From Nocardia asteroides (lineage in GTDB: Bacteria > Actinomycetota > Actinomycetes > Mycobacteriales > Mycobacteriaceae): 64,000 nucleotides of DNA. Shown here in pieces: positions 17,299 to 25,937 of the stretch (position 1 is its first letter; each line of letters opens with the position of its first letter). Made by a program: the position numbers and the translations under genes. The DNA lies in assembly GCF_021183625.1 (NCBI RefSeq), contig NZ_CP089214.1:1364001-1428000 (forward strand), given 5' to 3'. The notes below the pieces were generated by a model. The model was not told the origin of the DNA, did no database searches, and saw nothing but the letters and a program-made list of their open reading frames with translations.

Positions 17299-17814
17299 TC
17301 AGCCAAGCCGCACCTCGAGCGGCACCGAGTTGCGCAGGGTGTGCCCGACCGGCGAACTGGCCTGCACCCTGGCGTGCAGCTCGGCGAGCTGCTCCGGCGT
17401 GGCGTCGGCATCGATGGTCACCGTCGCGGTGATCGAATCGAACCCCGCGTGGCCGTCGGCGAGCCCGAGGAAGACGTGCAGGTCGAGATCGCCCCGCAGG
17501 TCGATCTTCACATCCCTGAGCTCGATGCCTGCCACCGTCGCATTGGCCGCGTACCCCACCGCCAGGCAGTTGCCGAGCGCCCCGAGCAGCTGCTCCACCG
17601 GGTTCGCCGCGGTGTCACCACCGCCGAGCGCGGCGGGCTCGTCCGAGGGGGCGGGCGCGAACTGCCGCACCTTCGACTCCGAGGCGAACGCGCCCTTCCA
17701 CGCCACGTGCGCAGCCCAGGTTGTCTGCGCCTTCGCCGGATCCTGCTGAATCGCCCGCACGAGGCCGCCGACGGCCTCGATATCGACGTTGTTGAGCACG
17801 GTGTTCGCGGTCAT
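17299..17814 (-). CDS. OsmC family protein, second copy in the cluster
   Basis: This 171-residue OsmC-type protein has the family helix VEQLLGALGNCLAVGYAANA with its conserved cysteine. It differs clearly from the other OsmC protein at 14791-15357, so the two are not a recent duplication. The ATG at 17814 (MTANTVLNNV) is the sensible start; the frame is open further upstream only antisense to nothing conserved. It precedes metY by 44 bases and is probably cotranscribed with it. A thiol-based antioxidant role is the family expectation. Confidence 0.8.
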   Translation of the reverse strand: MTANTVLNNVDIEAVGGLVRAIQQDPAKAQTTWAAHVAWKGAFASESKVRQFAPAPSDEPAALGGGDTAANPVEQLLGALGNCLAVGYAANATVAGIELRDVKIDLRGDLDLHVFLGLADGHAGFDSITATVTIDADATPEQLAELHARVQASSPVGHTLRNSVPLEVRLG

Positions 17815-17947
17815 CGTCCACTCCCTCGATAGCCAGGCCGTTGCGGTACTTCGCAGTGTCCCGAGGTCGAGGCGGGGATTGAACCCATTGACGCAGCCTG
17901 AGCGAAACCTTGACGCGCCCGCGCCGTCTCGGGCAGGCGGCGCTCCG

Positions 17948-18586
17948 CTACTCCGCCGAGAGATCGGCGGAGAGGTCGCGCGGCTCGACGCCCGCCGGCA
18001 CCTGATACTCCTCGATCGGCTCCGGCCGGTCGTCGAACTCCAGCCGCAGCGCGCGGCAGATGGTGGCGTGCATGTCGTACATGGCGGTGATGTAGGTGAG
18101 CTGCAGGATCTCCGGGTCGCCCAGGTGCTCCCGCAGCACCTCGAATACCCCGTCCGGCACCCGGCCGCCGTCGAGGACCAGCCCGTCGGTGTAGGCGAGC
18201 ACCGCGCGCTCCAGGGCGGAGTAGGCGGTGCTGACCTGCCAGTGCGGGATCGCGGCGATCTTCTCCTCCGGCATGCCGAGCGCGCGCATCTGCTTGCAGT
18301 GCTGGGAGAAGACGAACTGGCTACCCCTGGCGAAGCCGGCCCGGCTCTGGCCCAGCTCGCGCAGCAGCGGGTCGAGCGCGGCGGTGCGGTAGAGCGCGAA
18401 GCCGCGCACGGCGTGCCGGAAGACCTCGGGCGACTGGGCGAAGACGGTCCACCAGTCGCCGGGGGTGGCGTGGATGGTGCCGTGGTCGACGGCGGGATCC
18501 TTCTCGGGGCCGAACAGGCGGTCGTAGAAGAACAGGATCTTCTCGTCGGTGACTTCGGCGCGGGGCACCTCACGCAGACGGGGCAC
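17948..18586 (-). CDS. Carboxymuconolactone decarboxylase family protein (AhpD-like)
   Basis: The 212-residue helical protein has the CMD/AhpD core: FVFSQHCKQMRALGMPEEKI, with the His-Cys pair of the AhpD-like active-site region, then TAYSALERAVLAYTDGLV, the second characteristic helix. Members act as decarboxylases in aromatic degradation or as thiol peroxidase partners. With one Cys visible, rather than the CxxC of true AhpD, a decarboxylase-like or gamma-carboxymuconolactone-type role is as likely. It sits 27 bases downstream of the VOC gene on the same strand. Confidence 0.8.
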   Translation of the reverse strand: MPRLREVPRAEVTDEKILFFYDRLFGPEKDPAVDHGTIHATPGDWWTVFAQSPEVFRHAVRGFALYRTAALDPLLRELGQSRAGFARGSQFVFSQHCKQMRALGMPEEKIAAIPHWQVSTAYSALERAVLAYTDGLVLDGGRVPDGVFEVLREHLGDPEILQLTYITAMYDMHATICRALRLEFDDRPEPIEEYQVPAGVEPRDLSADLSAE

Positions 18587-18613
18587 GGCGATTCCTCTCG
18601 GGGGCGGCGGGGG

Positions 18614-19180
18614 TCAGGACGGGGCCCGGGTGCGGCGGTCGGCGGCGGTGCGCGGCTCGTGCGTCACATCGTCCGCGGTGAAGGTCCTGGTCCAGCAGGC
18701 GAATTCGAGCAGCACGCCGTCCGGGTCCTGGAAGTAGAAGGAGCGGACGAAGGTGCCGGGGTGTACGTCGCGGGAGACGCCGCGGGTGCTGTCGTCGTGG
18801 TTCAGGATCCGGCTGACCCGGACGCCATCGGCGGGCAGGCGCCGGAAGTACTCGTCGAACCGCTCCGGCGGGACCGCGAAGGCGACGTGGTTCATCGAGC
18901 CGACGGCGCTGAGCAGCTCGCCCTCGTCCGGCAGCCCCTTCGGCGCGGCCAGCCCCGGCGCGGCGTCCGGCGCGTCGGCCAGCCAGAAGAAGGCGAGGGT
19001 GTTGCCGCCGCCGCAGTCGAAGAAAAAGTGCTGCCCCAGCTCGCCGGGGAGCTCGATGGTCTTGACCAGCGGCATGCCGAGCACGCCGGAGTAGAAGTCG
19101 ATGGTGCGCCGCATGTCCGCGCAGACCAGGGCGAGGTGGTTGATCCCGCGCAGCTCGTACTTGGCATCGACCGAGGCCAT
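18614..19180 (-). CDS. VOC family protein (glyoxalase/ring-cleavage dioxygenase-like)
   Basis: This 188-residue vicinal-oxygen-chelate protein has paired beta-alpha-beta modules. The first begins GINHLALVCADMRRTIDFY and the second ends FYFQDPDGVLLEFACW, carrying the usual metal-ligand His and Glu positions. It may be an isomerase, a dioxygenase or a resistance protein; this cannot be decided from sequence. The ATG at 19180 has GGAGGG 6 bases upstream and is preferred to the ATG at 19210, which lies inside the operator-like palindrome. It is divergent from a TetR gene that probably controls it. Confidence 0.82.
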   Translation of the reverse strand: MASVDAKYELRGINHLALVCADMRRTIDFYSGVLGMPLVKTIELPGELGQHFFFDCGGGNTLAFFWLADAPDAAPGLAAPKGLPDEGELLSAVGSMNHVAFAVPPERFDEYFRRLPADGVRVSRILNHDDSTRGVSRDVHPGTFVRSFYFQDPDGVLLEFACWTRTFTADDVTHEPRTAADRRTRAPS

Positions 19181-19200
19181 GGCGGTCCCTCCGGTTGACT

Positions 19201-19214
19201 TGACAGTCATGTCA
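19201..19214. promoter_or_regulatory. Candidate TetR operator TGACA-GTCA-TGTCA
   Basis: A perfect 5-bp inverted repeat with a 4-bp spacer lies in the 48-bp gap between the VOC gene and the divergent tetR. It is close enough to both starts to repress both promoters. Confidence 0.6.
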
Positions 19215-19228
19215 TCTCTGCGGACAGT

Positions 19229-19861
19229 GTGGGTGTGCCCCAGACGTCTGTCAACACCGCCGAGACGCTGACCCCCCGCGGCCGCCGGACCAGGGACGCG
19301 CTGCTCGCCGCCGCCCGCACGGTCTTCGAGACGGTCGGCTTCCCGGAGTGCCGGGTCGAGCTGATCACCACCGAGGCCGAGGTCTCCTACGGCACCTTCT
19401 ACCGCTATTTCGAGTCCAAGGAGCACATCTTCACGGAGCTCAGCACCCAGCTCTTCGAGGACGTGCACCGCCGCGAGCCCGTCGATCCCGGCCGCTCCCC
19501 CGCCGAGCGGCTGATCGCCTCGAACCGCTCCTACTACCGGGCGTACCGGCGCAACGCGAAGATGATGGCGATCGTCGAGCAGGTCGCCACCTTCAACGAG
19601 GAGTTCCGCGCGCTGCGGCACGAGCACCGCGGGCAGCTCATCGACCGCTCCGCGCGCGCCATCGCACGCTGGCAGCGGGCGGGGCTGGCCGCGCCGGGGC
19701 TGGACCCGGTGCTCGCGGCCCGCGCCATGGCCGCCATGGTCGACCACACCCTCTACCTCTGGCTCGTCCAGGGCGACGACGCCGACGAGGCGGCGCTGCT
19801 CGACACCCTCGACCGGATGTGCCTCGGCGCGCTCGGCCTCACCGCGGGTGCCGGGGAGTGA
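19229..19861 (+). CDS. TetR family transcriptional regulator
   Basis: This 210-residue protein starts with a TetR helix-turn-helix (TEAEVSYGTFYRYFESKEHI, about residues 48-67) and continues into an all-helical ligand domain. The GTG at 19229 is used; a second in-frame GTG lies 6 bases later. The stop overlaps the GTG of the CoA-transferase gene, so the regulator and the enzyme form one coupled unit. It faces the VOC-CMD-OsmC-metY series across a perfect TGACA-N4-TGTCA palindrome. It probably autoregulates and controls the divergent genes. Confidence 0.85.
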   Translation: MGVPQTSVNTAETLTPRGRRTRDALLAAARTVFETVGFPECRVELITTEAEVSYGTFYRYFESKEHIFTELSTQLFEDVHRREPVDPGRSPAERLIASNRSYYRAYRRNAKMMAIVEQVATFNEEFRALRHEHRGQLIDRSARAIARWQRAGLAAPGLDPVLAARAMAAMVDHTLYLWLVQGDDADEAALLDTLDRMCLGALGLTAGAGE

Positions 19862-21081
19862 GCGGCGCGCTGGACGGCGTCCGGGTGCTCGAGCTGGGCA
19901 CGCTGATCGCCGGGCCGTACTGCGGCAGGCTGCTCGGCGACATGGGCGCCGACGTGGTCAAGGTCGAGGCGCCGGACCGCCCCGACCCGCTGCGCGACTG
20001 GGGGCAGGCCGCCGGTGGGCACCAGTACTTCTGGTCCGTGCACGCCCGCAACAAGCGCTGCGTGAGCCTCGATCCGCGCACCCCCGCCGGGCGCGAGGTC
20101 TTCCTGGAGCTGGTCGGGACCGCCGACGTGGTGGTCGAGAGCTTCCGCCCCGGCACGCTGGAGCGCTGGGGGCTGGGCTGGGACGTGCTGAGCGCGGCCG
20201 CACCCGGACTGGTGCTGGCCCGGGTCTCCGGCTACGGCCAGACCGGGCCGTACGCCGCACGTCCGGGGTATGCCTCGGTGGCCGAGGGCATCAGCGGGCT
20301 GCGCCACCTGAACGGCTTCCCCGGGCAGCCGCCGCCGCGGCCCGCGCTCTCGCTCGGCGACACCCTCGCCGGGATGTTCGCCTTCCAGGGCGTGCTCGCG
20401 GCGCTCTTCGCCCGGACCCGCACCGGGCGCGGGCAGGTCGTCGACGCCGCGCTCACCGAGGCGGCGCTGGCCGTCCAGGAGTCGACGGTGCCGGATTACC
20501 ACAAGACCGGCCACGTGCGGCAGCCCTCTGGTACCCGGCTGGACCGGATCGCGCCCTCGAACATCTACCGCAGCGCGGACGGGCTCTGGGTGATCATCGC
20601 CGCCAACCAGGACACCATCTTCGCCCGGCTGGCCGGCGCGATGGGCCGCCCCGAGCTGGCCGCCGACCCGCGCTACGCCACGCACACCGCGCGCGGCGAC
20701 CACCAGGACGAGCTCGACGCGCTGATCGCCGCCTGGGCCGGGACGTTTCCCGCCGCCGAGCTGATCGCGCTGCTCACCGAGCACCAGGTGGTCGTCGGGC
20801 CGGTCAACACCGTCGCCGAGGTCATGGCCGATCCGCAGTTCGCCGCGCGCGGGCTCTTCGTCGACCACGTCGACCCCTCGGTGCGGCCGGGCGAGCCCGG
20901 TTACGACCCGGAGCCGGTCAAGGGCGTCGGGGTGATCCCCCGGCTCAGCGAGACGGCGGGCGGGGTGCGCTGGGGCGGCGCGAGCAGGCCGGGCACGCAC
21001 ACCGACGAGGTGCTCACCGAGCTGCTCGGCTACGACGCCGCCCGGCTCGCCGCGCTGCGCGCCGGGGGCACGATCGCCTGA
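19858..21081 (+). CDS. CoA transferase family III (CaiB/BaiF type)
   Basis: The 407-residue protein is a full-length family III CoA transferase. The N-terminus GVRVLELGTLIAGPYCGRLL and the VKVEAPDRPDPLRDWG segment are hallmarks, and the catalytic aspartate is in the LSLGDTLAGMFA region. It moves CoA between carboxylic acids through an anhydride and thioester, probably to activate a catabolic acid such as a carnitine-like, bile-acid-like or dicarboxylic compound. The GTG start overlaps the tetR stop (GTGA). The substrate is unknown. Confidence 0.9.
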   Translation: MSGALDGVRVLELGTLIAGPYCGRLLGDMGADVVKVEAPDRPDPLRDWGQAAGGHQYFWSVHARNKRCVSLDPRTPAGREVFLELVGTADVVVESFRPGTLERWGLGWDVLSAAAPGLVLARVSGYGQTGPYAARPGYASVAEGISGLRHLNGFPGQPPPRPALSLGDTLAGMFAFQGVLAALFARTRTGRGQVVDAALTEAALAVQESTVPDYHKTGHVRQPSGTRLDRIAPSNIYRSADGLWVIIAANQDTIFARLAGAMGRPELAADPRYATHTARGDHQDELDALIAAWAGTFPAAELIALLTEHQVVVGPVNTVAEVMADPQFAARGLFVDHVDPSVRPGEPGYDPEPVKGVGVIPRLSETAGGVRWGGASRPGTHTDEVLTELLGYDAARLAALRAGGTIA

Positions 21082-21182
21082 CCGTCGAGATCCGCGAGCT
21101 CGGCGCGCGCGATTCCGCGATGCGGCACTCCAGGACCGCGTTCCAGGCCGGGCCGGGGAGGCCGCAACCTCGCCCTGGCGGC

Positions 21183-22016
21183 TCAGCCGAGCAGCCGGGC
21201 GTTCAGCTCGGCGAGGTAGTCGCGGCCGTAGCGGCCGTTCTCCAGCGTCTCGACCAGCACCGGGGGCAGGTCGGGGGTGACCCGGGCCGAGCGGGCGGCG
21301 GCGGCCAGCGCGATGGTCGCCACGGTGTCGACGTCGCCGGTGAAGGCGACGCAGCGGCGCAGCAGCTCGCTCGCGGAGGTGCTGCCCGCGAGCGCGGTGA
21401 GCGCGGCGGCCACGCTCATCCGCCCCTTGCTGCCGACCTTGCCGCGGTACGGCCGCGCCCAGTCGCCGGGGACGTGCCCGGCGATCCAGGCGCCGATCTC
21501 CGGCAGCGGGCCGAGGTCGTTGTGGGTGTAGTGCACGGCGAGCGCGGCGGCCTGCGCGGCGGCGATGCCGTCGGGGGTGTCGTGCGTGACGGCGGCCTGC
21601 ACGCGGGCGTGGTGCAGCACGTCGGCGACGGTGGGCAGCAGCCCGATCGGGGCGGCGCGCATGGCCGCGCCGCTCTTGTCGCTCTCCGGGCGGATCCGGC
21701 GCAGGAAGTCGGCGCCGTCGGCGACGGTGAGCAGGAAGTCGTGGAAGCGGCCCGCGTACCCCTCGCGCGGATCGCGCTGGAAGACGGTGACGAACCGGTC
21801 GGCGAGGTTCGCCGGGGTCCACGGCTCGCCCGCGACCATGAGTTCGGCGACGGCCAGCGTCATCTGGGTGTCGTCGGTGTAGGCGCCGGGGCGGATCCCG
21901 AGGTGCGTCGGGTGCTGCACGTAGCCGCGCACCGTGTTGTGCGCGGTGACGAACTCCGGCGGGGCGTACTCGAACCCGGCGCCGTACGCATCCCCCACCG
22001 CCAGCTCGATCAGCAC
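21183..22016 (-). CDS. ADP-ribosylglycohydrolase family protein (DraG/ARH)
   Basis: The 277-residue protein has the two metal sites of the DraG/ARH fold. The first is GAYTDDTQMTLAVAE (Thr-Asp-Asp-Thr) and the second is FTGDVDTVATIALAAA, where the family consensus is GDxDTxA. It should remove ADP-ribose from a protein, or cleave ADP-ribosyl compounds, in the cytoplasm. The GTG at 22016 begins VLIELAVGDAYGAGFE, the conserved first helix, so the protein starts almost directly at the domain. It lies 24 bases downstream of the PP2C-type phosphatase on the same strand, so the two may share a signalling role. Confidence 0.88.
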   Translation of the reverse strand: MLIELAVGDAYGAGFEYAPPEFVTAHNTVRGYVQHPTHLGIRPGAYTDDTQMTLAVAELMVAGEPWTPANLADRFVTVFQRDPREGYAGRFHDFLLTVADGADFLRRIRPESDKSGAAMRAAPIGLLPTVADVLHHARVQAAVTHDTPDGIAAAQAAALAVHYTHNDLGPLPEIGAWIAGHVPGDWARPYRGKVGSKGRMSVAAALTALAGSTSASELLRRCVAFTGDVDTVATIALAAAARSARVTPDLPPVLVETLENGRYGRDYLAELNARLLG

Positions 22017-22040
22017 CGGATCATGGTGGCAGACAACCGG

Positions 22041-23321
22041 TTATCCGTCGACCGGTTTCCCCGGCAGGTGCAGGGCGAGCAGGGCGGTGTCGTCGGTGAC
22101 GCCGGCACCGAGCGATTCCAGCAGCCCGACGAGGTCGGCGACGAGCGCGGTCGCGGCGCGCGGGGCGCGGGCAGCGGCGAACTCGAGCAGCGCCTCCTCG
22201 CCGAAGAGGCCGGTGCCGGTGCGGGCCTCGATCAGCCCGTCGGTGTAGAGCAGCAGGGTGTCGCCGGGGTGCAGGACCACCCGCGCGGTGCCGACCTCGG
22301 CGTCCGGGAGCAGCCCGACCAGCTGGCCGCCGGGGGTGCGCAGGTACTCGGCGGCGCCGCAGGCGCGCAGCAGCAGCGCGGGCGGGTGGCCGCCCGCCGC
22401 GAGCGTGACCTCCGCGCGGCCGTCGCGCAGCACGAGGCCGCCGTAGAGCACCGTGCAGAAGCGCGGGTCGCCGGGCTGGTGTGAGTCGAGCAGCACCCGG
22501 TTCAGCTTGGTCAGCACCGAGCCGGGGTCCGGGTCGTAGACCGCGGCGGCGCGCAGCGCGTACCTGACCCGCGAGGTCAGCGTGGCGGCGAGCGCGCCCT
22601 TGCCGCAGACGTCGCCGAGGAAGAAGCCCCAGCGCGCGTCGGCCAGCGGGAACAGGTCGTAGAAGTCGCCGCCGACCTGGTCGAGCGAGGCGATGTGGTA
22701 GTGCGCGGCCACGTCCAGCCCCGGCACCGGCTCCAGCGCCGACGGCAGCAGCGTGCGCTGCAGGATGGCGTTCAGCCGCTGCAGCCGTTCGCGCTCCTGC
22801 TCGGCGGCGCGCCGGGCGCGCAGCAGCTCGGCCTCGTAGGCGCGGCGCGAGCTCGCGTCGAAGAGCGTGGTGCGGATGAGCAGCGGCGCGCCGTCCACGC
22901 CGGACTTGATCACCGAGGTGGCCAGTACCGGCAGCCGCGCGCCGTCCGCGGCGACCAGCTCCAGCGCGATGCCGCTGACCTCGCCGCGCATCCGGAGCAG
23001 CGGCGCGACGTGCGTCTCGTGGTAGAGCCGCCCGCCGACGGTGAGCAGGTCGCCGAAGGCGCGCTTGCCGACCAGCTCGGCGCCGCTGTAGCCGAGCCAG
23101 CCGAGCAGGGTGGCGTTGACCTTGGCGATCTGGCCGTCGAGCAGGGTGGAGAGGTAGCCGCACGGCGCGTTCTCGTACAGATCCTCGGCACTGTCCTCGA
23201 GCAGGGCGGAGAACTCGCCGGTGCCGTCGTGCTCGTCCCGGCCGACCGCGTCGGCGGCGCGGGTCACGGGTGCCCGGTCCCGGTGCTCATCGGCGCATCC
23301 GGTCCGGCCGGGGCCGGACAC
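22041..23321 (-). CDS. PAS domain-PP2C (SpoIIE-type) serine phosphatase
   Basis: The protein has 426 residues: a PAS-like sensor (about 50-170, ENAPCGYLSTLLDGQIAKVN), a short coiled coil (about 170-205, Arg/Glu-rich) and a PP2C/SpoIIE domain. In the PP2C domain the metal-binding residues lie in GGDFYDLFPL, LGDVCGKGA and the terminal TDDTALLAL. It is the Rsb/SpoIIE kind of phosphatase that dephosphorylates anti-anti-sigma factors. The only general-stress sigma-type gene in the window is at 30668, so a link to it is possible but not shown. The start near 23321 is uncertain, because the first 40 residues are poorly conserved in type. Confidence 0.85.
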   Translation of the reverse strand: MSGPGRTGCADEHRDRAPVTRAADAVGRDEHDGTGEFSALLEDSAEDLYENAPCGYLSTLLDGQIAKVNATLLGWLGYSGAELVGKRAFGDLLTVGGRLYHETHVAPLLRMRGEVSGIALELVAADGARLPVLATSVIKSGVDGAPLLIRTTLFDASSRRAYEAELLRARRAAEQERERLQRLNAILQRTLLPSALEPVPGLDVAAHYHIASLDQVGGDFYDLFPLADARWGFFLGDVCGKGALAATLTSRVRYALRAAAVYDPDPGSVLTKLNRVLLDSHQPGDPRFCTVLYGGLVLRDGRAEVTLAAGGHPPALLLRACGAAEYLRTPGGQLVGLLPDAEVGTARVVLHPGDTLLLYTDGLIEARTGTGLFGEEALLEFAAARAPRAATALVADLVGLLESLGAGVTDDTALLALHLPGKPVDG

Positions 23322-23332
23322 CGGAGGCGGAT

Positions 23333-23470
23333 TCAGTCCCGCCGCTCTTCCGGATTGTCCGGATCCTGGTTCGGCGGAACCGAGTAGCCGGTCACCTCGA
23401 CCTCCGGGGTGTCCAGCGTGGTCTGCTCGGTGGGATCGGCGTCGAGTGGGGGGTTCTCCGGTGTACTCAC
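23333..23470 (-). CDS. Small acidic protein, 45 residues
   Basis: A short frame starting at GTG 23470 encodes a Pro/Asp/Glu-rich peptide (VSTPENPPLDADPTEQTT at the start, PDNPEERRD at the end). Codon use is typical of the neighbours. It starts 9 bases after the stop of the phosphoesterase gene on the same strand and ends 11 bases before the PAS-PP2C start, so it fits between them as part of one transcript. The ribosome-binding site is weak. No family is recognised, and the sequence suggests disorder. Confidence 0.5.
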   Translation of the reverse strand: MSTPENPPLDADPTEQTTLDTPEVEVTGYSVPPNQDPDNPEERRD

Positions 23471-23479
23471 CGCGGCGTA

Positions 23480-23998
23480 CTACCCCGGATTCCGGTCCGT
23501 ACTCCTCGGTATGGCGTGCAGGGTCACATCACGGAGCGCGCCCGCGCGGATCTCGGCCGTCAGGTAGGTGTGCTCGGGCTGCCGCCTGCGGTCGGTGGGC
23601 GAGCCGGGGTTGAGCAGCCGCAGGCCGGTGCTCGCGGTGCTGTCCCAGGGGATGTGGCTGTGGCCGAAGATCAGCACGTCGGTGTCGGGGAAGGCGCGGG
23701 CGCAGCGCTTCTCGCGGCCGGTGGCGGCGCCGGTCTCGTGCACGACGGCCAGGCGCAGGCCGTCGAGCTCCGCCCTGGCGATCTCCGGGAGGCGGGCGCG
23801 CAGCTCGGGGCCGTCGTTGTTGCCGTACACCGCGATCAGCCGGGCGCTGCGGGCCGCGAGCTCGTCCAGCAGCGCGGCCTCGACCCAGTCGCCCGCGTGC
23901 ACGACCACGTCGGCGGCCTCGACCGCGCGCCAGAGCACCGGCGGCAGGCCGCGGGCCCGCTTCGGGACGTGCGTGTCGGCCATCGCGAGCAGGCGCAT
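23480..23998 (-). CDS. Metallophosphoesterase, YfcE/MJ0936 type
   Basis: The 172-residue calcineurin-like phosphoesterase shows the metal-binding motifs in order: MADTHVP, HAGDWVEA, YGNNDGPE and FGHSHIPW, followed by LLNPGS. These match YfcE-type phosphodiesterases. It hydrolyses a phosphodiester of unknown identity in the cytoplasm. The ATG at 23998 begins MRLLAMADTHV; the ATG encoding the second methionine is less likely because it would delete the first beta strand. It heads the minus-strand group with the small acidic protein and the PAS-PP2C gene. Confidence 0.88.
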   Translation of the reverse strand: MRLLAMADTHVPKRARGLPPVLWRAVEAADVVVHAGDWVEAALLDELAARSARLIAVYGNNDGPELRARLPEIARAELDGLRLAVVHETGAATGREKRCARAFPDTDVLIFGHSHIPWDSTASTGLRLLNPGSPTDRRRQPEHTYLTAEIRAGALRDVTLHAIPRSTDRNPG

Positions 23999-24153
23999 CA
24001 CCGCACCGTAACGAATCGCGCGGGTGCCGCGCCAGGGCGAGCCGGACCGGCGGCCGTCCTGCCGTCGCCGCGCAGCCGGGATCTCACCGCTCGCCCGCGC
24101 CGAGCACATCGGCGCCACGGACACCGTCGGCGACGACGACCGTGCGCTCCCCG

Positions 24154-25116
24154 TCAGCGCGCGGAGCGGTAGAGCCGCCGCACCACGTCCTCGATCTCCG
24201 GCTCCTCGATGGCCAGGTCGCGCACCTCGGCGCGCGCGGAGACGGCGGTGAGCAGCTGCGCCGCGGTGGTCCGCTCGGCGTCGAAGGCGAGCCGCTGACG
24301 CATCCCGCCCGCCTCGGTGGCGACCAGGGTGGCGCCGGGGATGTCGGTGAAGTCCGGGGTCGGCGCGGTGAGGTCGACGACCAGCACCCGGCGGGCGCCG
24401 ACGGTCGCGGCGAGCCCGGTGAGCGTGCCGTCGTAGGCGAGCCTGCCGCGGTCGACGACGAGCACCCGGTCGCAGAGCCGCTCGATATCGCCCATGTCGT
24501 GCGTGGTGAGCAGCAGCGTGGTGCCGCGCTCGGCCCGCTCGGCGCGCAGGAACTCGCGCAGCCGCTGCTTGGAGAGCACGTCGAGGCCGATGGTCGGCTC
24601 GTCCAGGATGATCAGCTCCGGGGAGTGCAGCAGCGCGGCGGCCACCTCGGCGCGCATCCGCTCGCCCAGCGAGAGCTGGCGCACCGGCGTCGCCAGCGTG
24701 TCCGCCATCTCCAGCTGCTCGACCAGGGTGTGCGTGCGCTTGCGGGCGGCGTCCGGGTCGAGCCGGTGCACCGCGGCCAGGATCGAGAACGATTCGCGCA
24801 GCGGCAGATCCCACCAGAGCTGGGAGCGCTGCCCGAAGACCACCCCGATCCGGCTCGCCAGCTGCCGCCTGCGCCGCACCGGCTCCAGGCCGCAGGTGCG
24901 GACCGTGCCCGAGGTCGGCACCAGGATGCCGGTGAGCATCTTGATGGTGGTGGACTTGCCCGCCCCGTTGGCGCCGATGTAGCCGACCGCGGCGCCGCGC
25001 TCGACCCGGAAGCTCATGGCGTGCACCGCGGTCAGCGTCTCGCGCCCGCGCAGCCGGCCGCGGCGCAGCACGAACTGCCTGGTCAGCTCGCTGGTTTCGA
25101 TGATCGGGGTGTCCAT
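24154..25116 (-). CDS. ABC-2 exporter ATP-binding protein (COG4586 type)
   Basis: The 320-residue ATPase has Walker A GANGAGKSTT, the signature LSLGERMRAE and Walker B LIILDEPTIGLD, with the H-switch in LLLTTHDMGD. The C-terminal extension beyond residue 235 matches the ATPases that pair with DUF990-type permeases. With the two upstream permease genes it forms an exporter of unknown substrate. The ATG at 25116 shares one base with the stop of the preceding permease gene. The in-frame start at 25158 would overlap the permease far more and is not favoured. Confidence 0.9.
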   Translation of the reverse strand: MDTPIIETSELTRQFVLRRGRLRGRETLTAVHAMSFRVERGAAVGYIGANGAGKSTTIKMLTGILVPTSGTVRTCGLEPVRRRRQLASRIGVVFGQRSQLWWDLPLRESFSILAAVHRLDPDAARKRTHTLVEQLEMADTLATPVRQLSLGERMRAEVAAALLHSPELIILDEPTIGLDVLSKQRLREFLRAERAERGTTLLLTTHDMGDIERLCDRVLVVDRGRLAYDGTLTGLAATVGARRVLVVDLTAPTPDFTDIPGATLVATEAGGMRQRLAFDAERTTAAQLLTAVSARAEVRDLAIEEPEIEDVVRRLYRSAR

Positions 25117-25937
25117 CAGCCGCCGCCTCCCTGGTAGTGCCGAGTTCCGGTGCGCCACAGCGCCAGTCCGAGCAGCCAGGCCCAGAGCGCGGCCCCCGGC
25201 GTCAGCCAGCCCAGCCAGGACGGCAGCAGCGCGGGGCCGGGCTCGCCGAGCAGCGCGAGGGTGGGCAGGTAGGCGGTGAAGGCCACCGGGATCGCGAACC
25301 CGAACAGCAGCTTCAGCCCGGTCGGGAAGACCGAGGCGGGCAGGGTCGCGGCGTAGGAGCCGCCGTAGGTGAAGCTGTTGGTCAGCTCGGCGCCGTCGAT
25401 CAGGAAGAACTGGCAGCCCGCCGCGGCGACGAAGAGCCCGGCGAACAGCGCGGTCCCGGAGACGACGGCGAGCAGCAGCAGCGCGACCGCGCTCGCTGAC
25501 CAGTCGATGTCGTTGCGCAGCAGCCCGATTCCGAGCACGGTGAGCGCGACGGTGGCCCTGGCGAAGCGGCGCAGCGAGATGTCGCCGGTGATCAGCTGGA
25601 GCAGCAGTGGCTGCGGGCGCAGGTGGTAGATGTCGAGTTTGCCGAGCCGGATCAGCGTCGGCAGCGTGTCCAGGTGCCCGAAGAGCACCTGGGCCAGCGC
25701 GAAGGCGGTGTTGCTCAGCCCGAACAGCAGCAGCGCGGCGTCCAGGTCGAGCCCGCCGAGCACCCGCACGGTGTGGAAGACCACCCAGACCTCGGCGAAC
25801 TCGGCCAGCCCGACCACGAGCGAGCCGAACAGCTCGCTGGCGAAGGAGAGCCGGTACGAGCGCTGCGCCCGCAGTCGCGAACCCAGCACGGCGACGTAGG
25901 GCCTGCTCCAGTGCCCCGCAGGCGCGGCCTCAGCCAC
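25116..25937 (-). CDS. ABC-2 type permease, COG3694-like
   Basis: The 273-residue integral membrane protein has about six hydrophobic segments (for example VVGLAEFAEVWVVFHTV, ALLLLAVVSGTALFAGLFV and the C-terminal ALWAWLLGLALWR). The segment KLDIYHLRPQPLLLQLI is typical of the uncharacterised ABC-2 family that works as a pair of permeases with one ATPase. The GTG start at 25937 overlaps the preceding permease by 8 bases, and its stop shares a base with the ATPase start. The three genes are therefore tightly coupled. Confidence 0.85.
   Translation of the reverse strand: MAEAAPAGHWSRPYVAVLGSRLRAQRSYRLSFASELFGSLVVGLAEFAEVWVVFHTVRVLGGLDLDAALLLFGLSNTAFALAQVLFGHLDTLPTLIRLGKLDIYHLRPQPLLLQLITGDISLRRFARATVALTVLGIGLLRNDIDWSASAVALLLLAVVSGTALFAGLFVAAAGCQFFLIDGAELTNSFTYGGSYAATLPASVFPTGLKLLFGFAIPVAFTAYLPTLALLGEPGPALLPSWLGWLTPGAALWAWLLGLALWRTGTRHYQGGGG

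Noticed and set aside
19848-22484. Very long plus-strand open frame across the CoA transferase and ADP-ribosylglycohydrolase genes
   Set aside because: Its sequence is compositional nonsense over the real genes, which carry family motifs in other frames.
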